Positions 1 through 13,863 are shown, counted from the first letter of the stretch. The stretch: DNA of 64,000 nucleotides from Xylaria sp. FL1777 (GCA_022578965.1 MU400516.1:1-64000), one strand, 5' to 3'. The notes: a model not told the origin generated them from the letters alone. Numbers and translations: made by a program.

Positions 1-3000
1 ACTATAGTTTATTATAAAGATTTATAAAAATTTGCAATATTTAAAAAAGATTTTAATTATACTTATAATATTATTTTAAAAAAATATAAAAATAATTGCT
101 ATAAATATTACTAGCTAATTAAAGCATAATTATACTAAAAAATAATTACTAAAAGTAAAAAAGCTTAAAAACTATAATTTAAAACTTAATTAAAAGCAAA
201 AACAAAACAAAATATAATAATATTTAAAGTACTAAAAAAAACAAGCATTTAAACATTTTATAAAAAAAAATCAAAAAACAAAATAAATATTTGCTAAAAA
301 AGCAGCAAATAACTAAAAAAACTAAAGCTTTATATAAAGTTTAATATAATAACTAAAAAAATTAATTTAAAGTTAAACTTATATATTAAAAAAAAAAGTA
401 TAATACTTTAATTAATTTAAAAGCATAAGCTAATATAATTTTACTTAAAGTAGCAAAACAAAATAAAATTCTTTAAAAATATAAGCAAAGATTTTAAAGA
501 ATTAAAAGATTTAATAAAAGCACTTTTAGCTATAATAACAGTTATATATTTAAAAAAACTAAACTTTTTAATATATTTATATAAAAATATAAAAAGCAAA
601 TTATATTAAATATTGCTAATATATTTAATTATAACATTATTTTAGAAATATTATAGCTAAAAACTAATAATTTTTTAATTTAATAAAAAGTAAAGACTAT
701 TAAGTAAAAAAGCAAAAAATAAAGCAAAAAAATCAAAAAAATCGCAAAAAAAATTCTAAATAAAATACTAAAAGTATATTATAGATTTTATAAACTATTT
801 AAAAAAAAAAAAAAAAAAGAACTTTTTAAATATAGCTTATAAAACTACTGTATTTTTATTAAAGAAAAATATTAACTAAAGCTTTATTAAGTTTATTATA
901 TAAGCTTAAATAAAATAAACGCTTTATAAAAGTACATTTAAAAAAATCTAGCAAAAAAATTTTTAAGAAAGTTTTAGTTATTTACTAAATATTTTATAGT
1001 GCTAATACTTAAAATAAAAAATAAAAAACAACTAATTAATAAAAAAAAAAAACTAGTATAGCAAATAATAATTAATTATTAACTATTAAACGTAATTATA
1101 ATTATAAATAAATACTTTTTTACTTTATTAATAACTATAAAAGAAAATATTAGCTAAGCAAAATAGTTTATAGCAGTTAATATTTTAAATAAATATTATG
1201 CTATTAAAATAGCTAAAAGAAAAAAATAAAAAACTATTATATAAATAGTATATAAACTATATAAGTATATAGTTATATTATAAAAACTATAAAATATATT
1301 AACTAGCTTTTAATATATAATAATAATGATTTTATAAAAGTTTTTAAACAAATTTATGTTTATTTACTTAAATAATATTTTAATTTATTTTAAAACATTA
1401 AAAAAACACAAAAGATATATAACTTAAGTATTAAAAACACTTAAACAAACAAAATTACAACTTAATACAAAAAAGTATATATAGCATATATAAAAAATTA
1501 ACTTTTTAAAATTTATAATTACTTTAAAACAAATATAGATTTAATAGTTAAAAATTAATATAATATAAAACTAAAAAATATTTAATTTAGCTACTATTAT
1601 AAATATATAACAAGCATTAAGATTTTTAAACTATATTTAAATATTAATTTAAAACTTTAAAAAAATAGCGTTTTATTTTATAAAGTATACAAAAAAAAAA
1701 TACAAAAAAAAGTTCTTTTTAATTTTAAAAGAAGCTTAAAAAGCTTTTAAAAAACTAAAACTAAAAGTTATTTCTAACTTTATAGTTAAACTACTTAATC
1801 TATAAAAAAAAAAAAAGCTAAAAATAAATGCTTTAAATAATATAATTACAGAAGTTTTAAAACAACTAAAAAACAACAAAAAATAGCACTTAGTAGCTTA
1901 TTACTTTAAAGCACTATAAAACATAACATTGTAATACTTTATATATAATAAAGAACTACTTGTAATTATTATAGCACTTAAAAAGTAAAAATTATTTTTT
2001 ATAAAAGCTATAAAGCTAATTAAAATTTATTTAAATTATTAAAACTTAACGAAATTTATAACTACGCAAAAAATTATTAAACAACATAAAAATTAAATAG
2101 TTTTTCTTTTTAAATTTAATTTTAAAATATATTATATTAAAGGAAAAAAAAACATTTAAGCAAACATATTTAGCTAACAAGGTTAAAAAAAATTTAAAGT
2201 TTTAAAAAAAAACATTTAAGTATTATATTTTTAAAAAAATAAAAGCTTAAAAATTAAAATTATACTTAAAAACTTTACAAATATATAGCTATAATAAACT
2301 TATAACTTAAAAAAATTAGCATAGCTATAAAAGCATAAAAAATTAAAAAATAATAAGCTAATATATAAACGTAAAGTTTATTTACTAAAATTCTTACAAA
2401 ATAAGTTTATTAAGAAATTTTACGAATATTTATTATATAAACATTAAAAAACAACAAAAATAGTTTAATAATTATAAAAAAAATATAATTTTTTAAAACT
2501 ATAAAACATAATTAAGTTTATTATAAAAAAATGCAACATTTGTAATAAAGCTAAAGCAGCTTAATATAAGCTTTATAAACTATTATAACTTATATATATA
2601 TTTAAATAAGCATAACATACTATTACTTAAAATTTTATTATAGCACTACTTTTATTAATTAATTTAATTATAAAAGTATAATATAATAAAATATAAGTTA
2701 TTATTAATAAACTTATTAAGTATGCTTATTTTTTATTATTTAAAAAAAATATAATAGCTAAATAACTTATATATGCCTTTATACGCTAATATTTAAACAA
2801 ATATAAACTACTAAAAAAAATTATTTTTAATTAAAATAAGCTGTTTATTTTTAAGTTTAAAACTAGTTTTTTTAAATTTATTAGTGTTAAATTAAAGTTT
2901 TTAACTGTTTATTACTTATAAACTAACAAACAAACAAAAAAACTAAACTAAATATTAAAGCAATACTTATAAAATTATATTAACTATTAATAAAACAATT

Positions 3001-3780
3001 AAGTAAAACTATTATTAATAGCACAAATTTTATATAATATATTAATAAATAAAAATATAAATATATTTTTATATAAAGCTGTTTATAAATAGCAAGCAAC
3101 TATTAAAAAACAAAAAAAAACATTAATAAAAACATTTGTTATTTTAATTATAGCACTTTAAGCAAAAACTATTGCAACAAAAATTAAAACATTATAAGCT
3201 AAACTGCAACTATGTTTTTAGTTTTTATAATAATAAATATTAATATACTATAACAAAAAACAAACTAAAAAACTAGCTTTTAAAAAAAAAAACAAGGTTT
3301 ATTTACTACAACAAAAATAAAATGCAAACATTAATATTTTTTAAATTAAAATAAAACAACTAAGCAATAAATTAAAATTTAAAAAACTTAGCTTTTTTAA
3401 AATTAAGAAAGTTATTTTATTTATTAACTATAAATTATTATTATTAAAAAACATGCAAATTTACTTTGTTTTTTATATTTTTTTATTAAAACTAGCATTT
3501 ATTAAAACATTTATTAAAACATAACTAAAAATAAAAACAAATTAAAACATTTATAAAGTTAAAAATATATTAGATTTTTGTTAAAACAATAATAACGTTA
3601 AGTATTTTATTAAATAAAAAAAATATTTATATATTAATAATATTTAAAAACTTAAAAAACACCTAAAAACTACTAAAATAATTATAAACTAGTTTTACTA
3701 TTAATACTTTAATTAGTTAAAGCTAAAAAAAAAAAATTAACTTTAAACAAAGTGTTTAATACGTTTTAATTAAACTTTAA
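1..3780 (+). pseudogene. pol: Degraded gypsy pol (RT, RNase H, integrase), copy 1
   Basis: The plus strand is A-rich, as expected for a mutated sense strand. At 1365-1376 the codons read Y-L-N-N followed by ILIY and, a few codons on, KTLKKHK. This is the Ty3/Gypsy reverse-transcriptase active-site region with both catalytic Asp codons changed to Asn. At 2532-2543 codons C-N-I-C followed by KAKAA match the CxxC half of the integrase HHCC zinc finger. RT lies upstream of integrase, the gypsy order (copia has the reverse). Many in-frame stops. RNase H should lie between about 1.7 and 2.3 kb but I could not identify key residues there. Limits are approximate. Confidence 0.8.
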
Positions 3781-3784
3781 AAAA

Positions 3785-4255
3785 ACAACTAATAATAGCT
3801 GTGCTGCTTTAATATGCTGTTTTTATTTTTTAGCTATATAACGCTTTTTTGTTTTAATTTGCTTAAGTTTTTTTAAACTATTTAAACTATAAGCTATAGT
3901 AATAGCTATTTTTTTTTGCTATAATTTCTTTTATTGCTTAAAACAGTAAATTTTTGTGCTTATTTTTTTATGCTTTTTTATTAGCGTATTTAATTTATTT
4001 TTTAGTTTTTTGTGCTAAAAAGTAAGCTGTTACATTTACTTTAAAAACAAATTTTTAGCGTTATAATTTGCTTGTTTAGCTATAATATATTTAATACATT
4101 AATTAAAGTTAAATTTTAACATTAAATATTTTGTGCTATAATAATTATAGCAAAAGCATAAAGCTATTTTAATTAATTTTAGTTTAATAAAAGAAAATAA
4201 AGCAAAGTTTTGTTAAGCTTTTTGTTTAAAACGCAACAAGCAAGGTTTTTTAAAA
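3785..4255 (-). other. T-rich (possible antisense coding) segment before 3' LTR, copy 1
   Basis: Between the end of the A-rich pol remnant and the purine tract, the plus strand switches abruptly from A-rich to T-rich, with many GCTTTTT-like words, then returns to A-rich by about 4255. In mutated elements the sense strand of a reading frame is normally A-rich (Lys/Asn/Ile codons), so this suggests a frame once read on the minus strand. The minus-strand translation is Lys-rich with several stops. The same switch occurs in copy 2. No family recognised. Confidence 0.4.
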
Positions 4256-4354
4256 ACCTTACTAAATATAATAAGCACAAAAAACAAAAAAAAGGAAATA
4301 AAAGAAAAAAACTTACAAAAAAAGAAAACACAGAATTATTAAAACAATAATTAT

Positions 4355-4370
4355 AAAAGAAAAAAAATAA
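4355..4370 (+). promoter_or_regulatory. Polypurine tract, copy 1
   Basis: A purine run (AAAAGAAAAAAAATAA) lies directly before the 3' LTR, where plus-strand DNA synthesis of LTR retrotransposons is primed. The equivalent run precedes the 3' LTR of copy 2 at about 13849-13863. In so AT-rich a region the tract is only suggestive by itself; its exact position next to the LTR is what supports it. Confidence 0.55.
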
Positions 4371-4889
4371 TATTATAAAATAGGCTAACTAAGCTAATTA
4401 AAAGGCTATATATAAAAAAAGCATGCATAAAAGAAGTTTTATTTACTAAAAAAATATATATTTAAACTACTATAAAGGTTTAATGTATAAACTTAACAAA
4501 CTTAAGCGTTAAGTTTATTAAGCTTTAAACTTAACAAACTTAAGCATTAAGTTTATTAAGCTTTAAACTTAAAACAATATAACATTAAATCTATTAAAAA
4601 AAATAACGTTTATAAATTATTACTACTGTTTTTTTTGTTTATATAATTATATACTTTTTATATTTAGTTATTTATTTAGTTCTAGCTTTTTAGCTATTAA
4701 TTTTTTTTTATAACTGCTAAGCATTAATATATTTATTACTTTTAATTTTTTAAGACTTTTATTAATGTATAGTAGTAAAAGTACTCCGAAAACTTCCTTA
4801 ATGAACTACTGCTAAAGATTTTATTATTACTTGCAAATTAAAACCCCAAAAGCAAACCTGTTATATTAATATATAATAGGTCCGTTATA
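4371..4889 (+). repeat. 3' LTR of gypsy copy 1 (519 bp)
   Basis: It aligns end to end with 6650-7168 and 13864-14382, all three being 519 bp. It begins TATTATAAAATAGGC and ends GTTATA, consistent with original TG...CA ends after mutation. It is the least mutated of the three, keeping words such as CTCCG and CCCC that are lost in the others. Inside, a 38-bp unit is repeated in tandem (about 4489-4526 and 4527-4564), each unit carrying the palindrome ACTTAAGCGTTAAGT or its mutated form. A GC-containing near-palindrome lies close to the 3' end (about 4852-4887). Confidence 0.92.
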
Positions 4890-6489
4890 GCTAAATTATA
4901 TAAAACCTTTTAACTAAAAAACGCAAAGTTTTTATTAAAAAACATATAGCGCAAAACTTGCTAATAAACAATAAAAAGCTTACTAAAGTAATAAAAATTA
5001 AACGTATAATATATAAACTTTAAATACTTTAATACTTTTATAATATTATAGTAAATAAGCTAAAAGTAGTAAACATAATAAAAACAAAGTGCAAAGTTTA
5101 AATTTTATGTAGCTATTTAGCTGCTATAAGCTAATAAATTAGCTTTAAAGCTAATAAAGCAAAATATATTAAAGCTATTATTTAATATTAAATTAATTTT
5201 TTAAACTTAAATAGTGTTTATTTTATTTTAACTTATAAAAGCTATAATAAGCTTGCTTATAAAAACGCAAATTATTTATTAATAAGTGCTTTTAATAAAA
5301 CTTTTTTAATTATATTTTCGAACTTTTCTTTTTATGCTAATAAAAGCTATAATAAGCTTGCTTAATATATAGCTAGCTTACTACTTTTAAATTATTTATT
5401 AATAAGTGCTTTTAATAAAGCCCTTTTAATTATGCTTTTAAACTTTTATATTAATAACATTATAAAATAGCATACTAAGCAAAGCATTAATAATGTAAAA
5501 ATCTTGTTTTTATAGCTATATTTTCTATTATTTTCTACTTTTAATAAAAATATAAACCCTTTTATTTAAACCTGTTTTTTGCTTAATATATATATAGTAA
5601 TTAATTTTAAAAAGTTATAAACTATAATAAAAATAAAACAAAAACTTAATAAACTAAGTTTTTAATAAGCTTTTAATAGCTTAAGCAATAATAATAACAA
5701 ACTATTTTTATTATTAAACTTATAAAATAGCATATTAAATAATAAGCTATAGTTTATTTATAACTTAGCACTGCTATTAACTAGTAGCTTAAAAATAAGT
5801 TTATAAAATAAAGCGTTTATTTTAAAGCTTAATAAAGCTAATAGCTAAAATAGCTGGTTTTTTTTATAGTAACATTTATTAAATAGTAAATTACTTTTTG
5901 CTAATAAATTATTACTTTTTTCGTTAGATTTTTTTTATATTAGCTTATTTATTTTATAGCAAACTATAAATGCTAGCTTATTAAGTTAATTGTTTATTTT
6001 TTAATATATTTAGCTTAGTATTGCAAGCTTTTAGTTGCTTGACTTTTTAGCTAGTAATGCGTTTAAAGCGCAAAATAATGCACAAAATAATGCATAAAAC
6101 AATATGCAAAAATAGTAGCTTATTAAAGTATATATAACGTATAGCTAGCTTATATAAAACAACTTGCTGTTTATTATATTTAGCATAAAATCTTTAATTA
6201 GCTTTTTTAAAAGTTTTAATAACCTTTAAATTAAACTTTTAGTTTAATATAAAACTTTTAATAAAGCTATTATTTAAAAGCTTTATAAGCAAACTATATA
6301 AAAATTAAAAAGTTATAAAATATTGCTAGCTTAAAAGCTATATATAGAAAAACTACAATAATTTTGCAAAAATTTCTTAAATTTGTGTAATAACTTAAAT
6401 AAAACCATTTTGCAAGCCTTTTTTATATTTTAAAAAATATATAAAAACCTTAATTAATTAAGCTAATAAGCCACTTAATTAAAATATAT
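4890..6489. other. AT-rich sequence between the two retrotransposons
   Basis: No gene can be read. The plus strand is T-rich over much of 5140-6400, so any former coding sequence was probably on the minus strand. Two copies of a roughly 105-bp segment (starting near 5236 and 5341, each containing ATTATTTATTAATAAGTGC) are in tandem. It does not align with the LTR element and I could not assign a transposon family. Confidence 0.5.
5236..5445. repeat. Two tandem copies of a ~105-bp unit
   Basis: AAGCTATAATAAGCTTGCTT begins both copies, and ATTATTTATTAATAAGTGC followed by TTTTAATAAA recurs at the same spacing. The second copy has a divergent middle. This is a local duplication inside the mutated block. 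Confidence 0.65.
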
Positions 6490-6649
6490 AACCTTAAATA
6501 TTATTGTTTTATTTAGCTATATTATTATATTAGTTTAATTATATTGTTATATTAATTAAGTTATATTATTATATTAGTTTAGTTATGTTATTTTGTTTAA
6601 TTATATTGTTTTATTTAGTTATGTTGTTTTATTTAGTTATATTATAACA
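6490..6649. repeat. AT minisatellite, left flank of retrotransposon copy 2
   Basis: Imperfect repeats of about 20-22 bp of the type TTAGTTTAATTATATTRTTA and TTATTTAGTTATGTTGT run up to the 5' LTR. The same family of repeats resumes directly after the 3' LTR at 14383. The retrotransposon therefore inserted inside one minisatellite array. The last five bases, TAACA (6645-6649), are the left target duplication. Confidence 0.75.
6645..6649. other. Target-site duplication (left), TAACA
   Basis: Directly abuts the 5' LTR at 6650. An identical TAACA at 14383-14387 follows the 3' LTR. Five-base duplications are usual for Ty3/Gypsy integrases. Confidence 0.85.
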
Positions 6650-7168
6650 TGTTATAAAATAAGCTAACTAAGCTAGTTAAAAGGCTATATATAAAGAAAG
6701 CATATATAAAAGAAGTTCTATTTGCTAAAAAGATATATATTTAAACCACTATAAAGGTTTAATGCATAAACTTAATAAACTTAAGCATTAAGTTTATTAA
6801 GCCTTAAACTTAACAAACTTAAGTGTTAAGTTTATTAAGCTTTAAACTTAAAATAATATAACATTAAGTTTATTAAAAAAAGCAACGTTTATAAATTACT
6901 ACTACTGTTTTTTTTGTTTATATAATTATATATTTTTTATATTTAATTATTTATTTAGTTTTAGCTTTTTAGCTATTAATTTTTTTTTATAACTGCTAAG
7001 CATTAATACATTTATTATTTTTAATTTTTTAAGACTTTTATTAATGCATAATAATAAAAATACCTTAAAAACCTTTTTAATAAATTATTGCTAAAGATTT
7101 TATTATTATTTGCAAATTAAAACTTTAAAAACAAACTTATTATATTAATATATAATAAGTTTGTTATA
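6650..7168 (+). repeat. 5' LTR of gypsy copy 2 (519 bp)
   Basis: Starts TGTTATAAAATAAGC, preserving the original TG, and ends TTTGTTATA. Compared with the LTR at 4371-4889 the 3' half has lost nearly all of its CC and TC words. It includes the same internal 38-bp tandem repeat. Confidence 0.92.
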
Positions 7169-10100
7169 CTTTAATAGCTTTTTAATTAATAAAACTTAGC
7201 ATATAAAAATAAATATTAGTATAAAAAGTTAAATAATAAACAGTTTATAAAATAAACTTTTAAAAATATACTAAAGAAATATTTAAATAATAAAAATGCT
7301 AAATAGCATTATATAAATAAACTTTACTTAATAACTAATAGATTAAATCTAGGTTATATTACTAAAAACAAAAAGTTAAAAATTAAGTTTAAAAATTTTA
7401 AAAACTTTTAAAATTAATAACGTATTAAAATAATAAACCTTAGTATTTTTATTAGTTACTTTTATTAAAAGAAAAGCTATAATAAAAAAAAAAAAAGTTA
7501 AACAATAGTAATAAAAAAAAATTAATGTTAATACTAGCGCTATAAAACAAACTAGTTGCTTTAACTTAAAAAATAACTTAAATATTAAATGTTATAACTT
7601 TTAAACTAGTATAAATATTAATTATAATAATTAAAGCAGCAATAATAACTATTATTATAATAATAAATTAAAGCTTTAAACAAATAATTATATTATAATT
7701 AATCTTTATATTATTACTAGTAAACCTAGCGTTTATTTTTATTATTGCTACACTTAAAGTAATAACTTAAAATAAAAAACTTAACTTTTTATTATTATTG
7801 CTGCTTTTATTATTAGGATTATTTATAATGTTAAAAATACTAAACATTAAAAGTTTTAAACTTACTGCTTTAAAGCTTTATAATAAATCTATAAATATAA
7901 AAGCTTTTTTAATTTATGTTAAACTTTATTTAAAATAGTACTTTATTATTATTATAAAAAAAAACTAAAAAATAATAACTATTTTATAATTTTTATTAAA
8001 AAAAATACTAAAATAGTTTTAATTTATTTTAAAAGATTTTTTAAAAGCTAATAAGTTAACTAACTTTAAGCTAAAAACAAAAAAAATTTTTAAAAATTAT
8101 ATTAAGTTTAAAAATTAAATAAAGGCATTATTTAAAAACACTTAAAAAGCAAAACATGCTAAAAAAGCATTTTATTGCTTAAAACAAACAAAAGCAACAA
8201 TAAATTATGCTATAAAATTTAAATAATTAGTAGTAATTTTAAGATTACTTAAGCTTGCATTATTTTATTTATTTTATAGTAAACTTAAAACTTAAGTTTA
8301 AAACAAACTATATAAAATAAATAAATTAGCAAAAATTAATATATATATTAATATAGCTATTATAATTAATTAATAATTATTTAATTAGTACTTTAAAACT
8401 AAAAAAACTAAAAAAAACAAGAAAAAAAATACTTAAAAAAATGTTAAATAAAGATTTAAACAAATTAATAAAGTTTAAAAATAATAACCTTAAAATATAT
8501 TTAAAGTTAAATATTATAACTGTAAAAAAAAAGAACATTTTTAAAAATAATGTTAATTTAAAAAAAAGAACAAAAAAAAAAACTATAAAAAAAAAAGATC
8601 TTTTAGTTTAAAAAAAAAATATAAGTTATAAAAGTCCAAAATAATAAAAAATAATAAAGCAACTTAAAAAATATGTTTTTAAAGCAAAAATATAAAGTTG
8701 CTGTTTTAAGTTAAAACAGAAATGCTATATTAAACAAATTTAAATGCTTTATTTATATAAGTTAAAATAAATAAGCATATAAATATTATTTAAAAGCTTT
8801 ATAATTATTAAAACAAATTATAAAAAAATATATTTGCTATATAAACAATTAAAGTTATTTAATATATAACTTAAAAAAATAGTTTAATTAAAAATAGCAA
8901 ATAATAAAAAGTAATAAATTAATATAATTAGTAAACTTATAAAACTATAAAGATTTTAAACTATTAAAGCTTAAAATATAACTTAAAAAAAAGTTATGTT
9001 TAAAAAAATAAAACTATAATTATAAATAGTATAATTACTAAACTAATTATAAACTATTAAAATACTTAATTACTAAATAAACTTAAAAAAACAGAACTTA
9101 TAAAACTTTAAAGCAAAAATAAATAAAATTAAAAGCTATAAAAAATACTACAAAAAAAAAACTAATAAAAATAAACGAAGTATTTTTATAGCTTAAACTG
9201 CTTTAAATATAATAAAATAAAAAAGCACTAATAATTAGCATAAAAACTAATATGTTTTAAAAACTAAAGCTAATAATTTAACTAATTATTAAAAGTTATT
9301 ATTATAATAAAACTATAATAAAAAATAATAATAATATTTTATGCTTAAAAAATCTAAAATATAATAAAGTACTATAAAATTGCTATATAATATATTATTG
9401 CTATTAATATTTATTTAATAAACTAAAAAATAATTAGTTTTTTAAATAAATTGCAAAAATAAAAATATAAAACCTTTATAAATTAAAATAGTTAGTTATA
9501 ACTATAGTTTATTATAAAAATTTATAAGGATTTATAACATTTAAAAAGAATTTTAATTATATTTATAATATTAGTTTAAAGAAATATAAAAATAATTATT
9601 ATAAATATTATTAGTTAATTAAAGCATAATTATACTAAAAAATAGTTGCTAAAAGCAAAAAAGCTTAAAAACTACAATTTAAAGCTTAACTAAAAACAAA
9701 AATAAAACAAAATATAATAATATTTAAAGTACTAAAAAAAATAAGCACTTAAACATTTTACAAAAAAGAATTAAAAAATAAAATAAGCATTTGCTAAAAA
9801 GGCAGCAAGTAATTAAAAAAACTAAAGCTTTACAAAAAGTTTAATATAATAACTAAAAAAATTAATTTAAAGTTAAACTTATATATTAAAAAAAAAAATA
9901 TAACACTTTAATTAATTTAAAAGCATAAATTAATATAATTTTACTTAAAGTAGCAAAACAAAATAAAATTTCTTAAAAATATAAGCAAAGATCCTAAAAA
10001 ATTAAAGAATTTAATAAAAGCACTTCTAGCTATAATAACAATTATATATTTAAAAAAATCAAACTTTTTAATATATTTATATAAAAATACAAAAAACAAA

Positions 10101-13100
10101 TTATATTAAATATTGTTAATATATTTAATTATAATATTATTTTAAAAATATTATAGCTAAAAATTAGCAACTTTTTAATTTAATAAAAAATAAAAACTAT
10201 TAATTAAAAAAGTAAGAAATAAAGCAAAAAGGTTAAAAAAATCGCAAAAAAAATCCTAAACGAAATACTAAAAATATATTATAGATTTTATAAATTATTC
10301 AAAAAAAAAAAAAAAAGAACTTTTTAAATATAGCTTATAAAACTACTACATTTTTATTAAGAAAAAATATTAATTAAAGCTTTATTAAGTATATTATATA
10401 AGCTTAAATAAAACAAACGCTTTATAAAAATACATTTAAAAAAACCTAGCAAAAGAATTTCTAAAAAAATTTTAGTTATTTATTAAATACTTTATAGTAC
10501 TAATACTTAAAATAAAAAATAAAAAACAACTAATTAATAAAAAAAAAGACTAGTATAGCAAATAATAATTAATTATTAATTATTAAACATAATTATTATT
10601 GCAAATAAATACTTTTTTATTTTATTAATAACTATAAAAAAAAACATTAGCTAAACAAAATAGTTTATAGTAATTAATATTTTAAACAAATATTATGCTA
10701 TTAAAATAGCTAAAAGAAAAAAATAAAAAATTGCTATATAAACAATATATAAACTATATAAATATATAGTTATGCTATAAAAACTATAAAATGCATTAGC
10801 TAGCTTTTAATATATAATAATAATAATTTTATAAAAGTTTTTAAATAAATTTATGTTTATTTATTTAAATAATATCTTAATTTACTTTAAAACGCTAAAA
10901 AAACACAAAAAACATATAACTTAAGTATTAAAAACATTTAAACAAGCAAAATTACAACTTAATATAAAAAAATATATATAGCATATATAAAAAATTAACT
11001 TTTTAAGATTTATAATTACTTTAAAACAAATATAAATTTAATAGTTAAAAATTAACATAATATAAAACTAAAAAATACTTAACTTAGCTACTATTATAAA
11101 TATATAACAAGCATTAAGATTTTTAAACTATGTTTAAATGTTAATTTAAGACTTTAGAAAAATAGCATTTTATTTTATAAAGTATATAAAGAAAAAATAC
11201 AAAGAAAAATTTTTCTTAATTTTAACAAAAGCTTAAAAAGCTTTTAAAGAACTAAAACTAAAAGTTATTTTTAACTTTATAGTTAAATTACTTAATTTAT
11301 AAAAAAAAAAAAAGCTAAAAACAAATGCTTTAAATAATATAATTATAAAAGTTTTAAAATAACTAAAAAATAACAAAAAATAGCACTTAGTAGTTTATTA
11401 CTTTAAAGCATTATAAAACGTAATATTATAATACTTTATATATAATAAAGAACTATTTGCAATTATTATAGCATTTAAAAAGTAAGAACTATTTTTTATA
11501 AAAATTATAAAACTAATTAAAATTTATTTAAATTATTAAAACTTAATAAAATTTATAACTATATAAAAGATTACTAAATAACATAAAAATTAAATAGTTT
11601 TTTTTTTAAAGTTTAACTTTAAAATATATTACATTAAGAAAAAAAAATATTTAAGCAAACATACTTAGTTAATAAAGTTAAAAAAAATTTAAAGTTTTAA
11701 AAAAAAATATTTAAGTATTATATTCTTAAAAAAATAAAAGCTTAAAAGTTAAAATTATACTTAAAGACTTTATAAATATATAGTTATAATAAGCTTATAA
11801 CTTAAAAAAGTTAATATAACTATAAAAATATAAAAAATTAAAAAATAATAAGCTAATATATAAACATAAAGTTTATTTACTGAAATTTTTATAAAATAAA
11901 TTTATTAAAAAGTTCTACGAATATTTATTATATAAATACTAAAAAACAACAAAAATAATTAAATAACTATAAAAAAAATATAATTTTTTAAGATTATAAA
12001 ACATAGTTAAATTTATTATAAAAAAGTGCAATATTTATAACAAAGCTAAAATAGCTTAATATAAGCTTTATAAATTGCTATAATTTATATAAATACTTAA
12101 ATAAGCATAGTATATTATTACTTAAGATTTTATTATAGCACTACTTTTATTAACTAATTTAGTTATAAAAGTACAATATAATAAAATATAAGTTATTATT
12201 AATAAATTTATTAAGTATGCTTACTTTTTACTATTTAAAAGAAATATAATAGCTAAATAACTTATATATGCCTTTATATATTAATATTTAAACAAATATA
12301 AACTATTAAAAAAGATTATTTTTAACTAAAATAAGCTATTTATTTTTAAGTTTAAAACTAGTTTTTTTAAACTAATTAGTATTAAAGTAAAGTTTTTAAT
12401 TGTTTATTATTTATAAACTAATAAATAAACAAAAAAACTAAACTAAATATTAAAGTAATACTTATAAAGTTATATTAATTATTAATAAAACAATTAAATA
12501 AAATTATTATTAATAGCATAAATTTTATATAATATATTAACAAATAAAAATATAAATATATTTTTGCATAAAGCTATTTATAAATAGCAAGCAATTATTA
12601 AAAAACAAAAAAAAACATTAGTAAAAGCACTTATTATTTTAATTATAGTACTTTAAGCAAAAATTATTATAACAAAAATTAAAACGCTATAAGCTAAACT
12701 ATAATTATGTTTTTAGTTTTTATAACAATAAATGTTAATATATTATAACAAAAAACAAACTAAAAAACTAACTTTTAAAAAGAAAAATAAAGTTTATTTA
12801 CTATAACAAAAATAAAACATAAATATTAATATTTTTTAAATTAAAATAAAATAACTAAGCAATAAATTAAAATTTAAAAAACTTAGTTTTTTTAAAGTTA
12901 AAGAAGTTATTTTACTTATTAACTATAAACTATTATTATTAAAAAACATATAAATTTACTTTGTTTTTTATATTTTTTTATTAGAACTAGTACTTATTAA
13001 AACATTTATTAAAATATAACTAGAAATAAAAACGGATTAAAACATTTATAAAGTTAAAAATATATTAGATTTTCGTTAAAACAATAATAATATTAAGTAT

Positions 13101-13280
13101 TTTATTAAATAAAAGAAATATTTATACGCTAATAATACTTAAAAACTTAAAAAACACTTAAAAACTGCTAAAATAATTATAAACTAGTTTTATTATTAAT
13201 ATTTTAACTAATTAAAGCTAAAAAAAAAGAATTAACTTTAAACAAAACATTTAATATGTTTTAATTAAATTTTAGAAAAA
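7169..13280 (+). pseudogene. gag-pol: Degraded gypsy gag-pol, copy 2
   Basis: The 5' part (about 7.2-9.0 kb) should be gag. Around 8690-8780 there are TGC/TGT-rich codons followed by KCF and a downstream pattern that could be a mutated zinc knuckle, but it is too damaged to be certain. RT is at 10862-10873 with Asn in both catalytic Asp positions. Integrase near 12030 reads C-N-I-Y, so the second Cys of the finger has become Tyr (TGT to TAT), a change not present in copy 1. Stops are frequent in every frame. Confidence 0.75.
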
Positions 13281-13284
13281 TAAC

Positions 13285-13745
13285 TAGTAATAACTATATT
13301 GCTTTAATGCATTATTTCTGTTTTTTAGCTATATAACATTTTTTTGCTTTAATTTGCTTAAGCTTTTTTAAACTATTTAAACTACAAGCTATAGTAGTAG
13401 CTATTTTTTTTTGCTATAATTTTTTTTATTGCTTAAAACAGCAGATTTTTATGCTTATTTTTTTATGCTTTTTTATTAGCATGTTTAATTTATTTTTTAG
13501 CTTTTTGTGCTAAAAAGTAAGCTGCTATATTTGCTTTAAAAACAAACCTTTAGTATTATAATTTGCTTATTTAGTTATAATATATTTAACATATTAATTA
13601 GAGTTAAATTTTAATATTAAATATTTTGTGCTATAATAATTATAACAAAAGCATAAAGCTATTTTAATTAATTTTAATTTAATAAAAAAAAGCAAAGCAA
13701 AGTTTTATTAAGCTTTTTATTCGAAATACAACAAGCAAAGTTTCT
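13285..13745 (-). other. T-rich (possible antisense coding) segment before 3' LTR, copy 2
   Basis: Counterpart of 3785-4255, with the same strand switch from A-rich to T-rich and back and the same order of words. It was therefore part of the element before the two copies diverged, not a later insertion into one of them. Function unknown. Confidence 0.4.
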
Positions 13746-13863
13746 TAAAAACCTTACTAAACATAATAAGCACAAAAAATAAAAAAAAGGAAATAAAAAA
13801 AGAAAACTTATAAAAAAGAAAACATAGAATTGTTAAAACAACAATTATAAAAAAAAAAAATAA

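Larger units (their letters stand above)
1..4889 (+). mobile_element. Ty3/Gypsy LTR retrotransposon copy 1, 3' part
   Basis: Base 1 aligns with base 9501 of the second copy and similarity continues to the end of the 3' LTR at 4889 with only small indels, so about 4.4 kb of internal region plus one LTR is inside the window. The 5' LTR and gag lie to the left, outside it. Reverse transcriptase, integrase zinc-finger and purine-tract signatures are visible (see the sub-features). After the LTR the sequence continues GCTAA, which would be the 3' target duplication; its partner cannot be seen. Heavily mutated and not coding. Confidence 0.9.
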
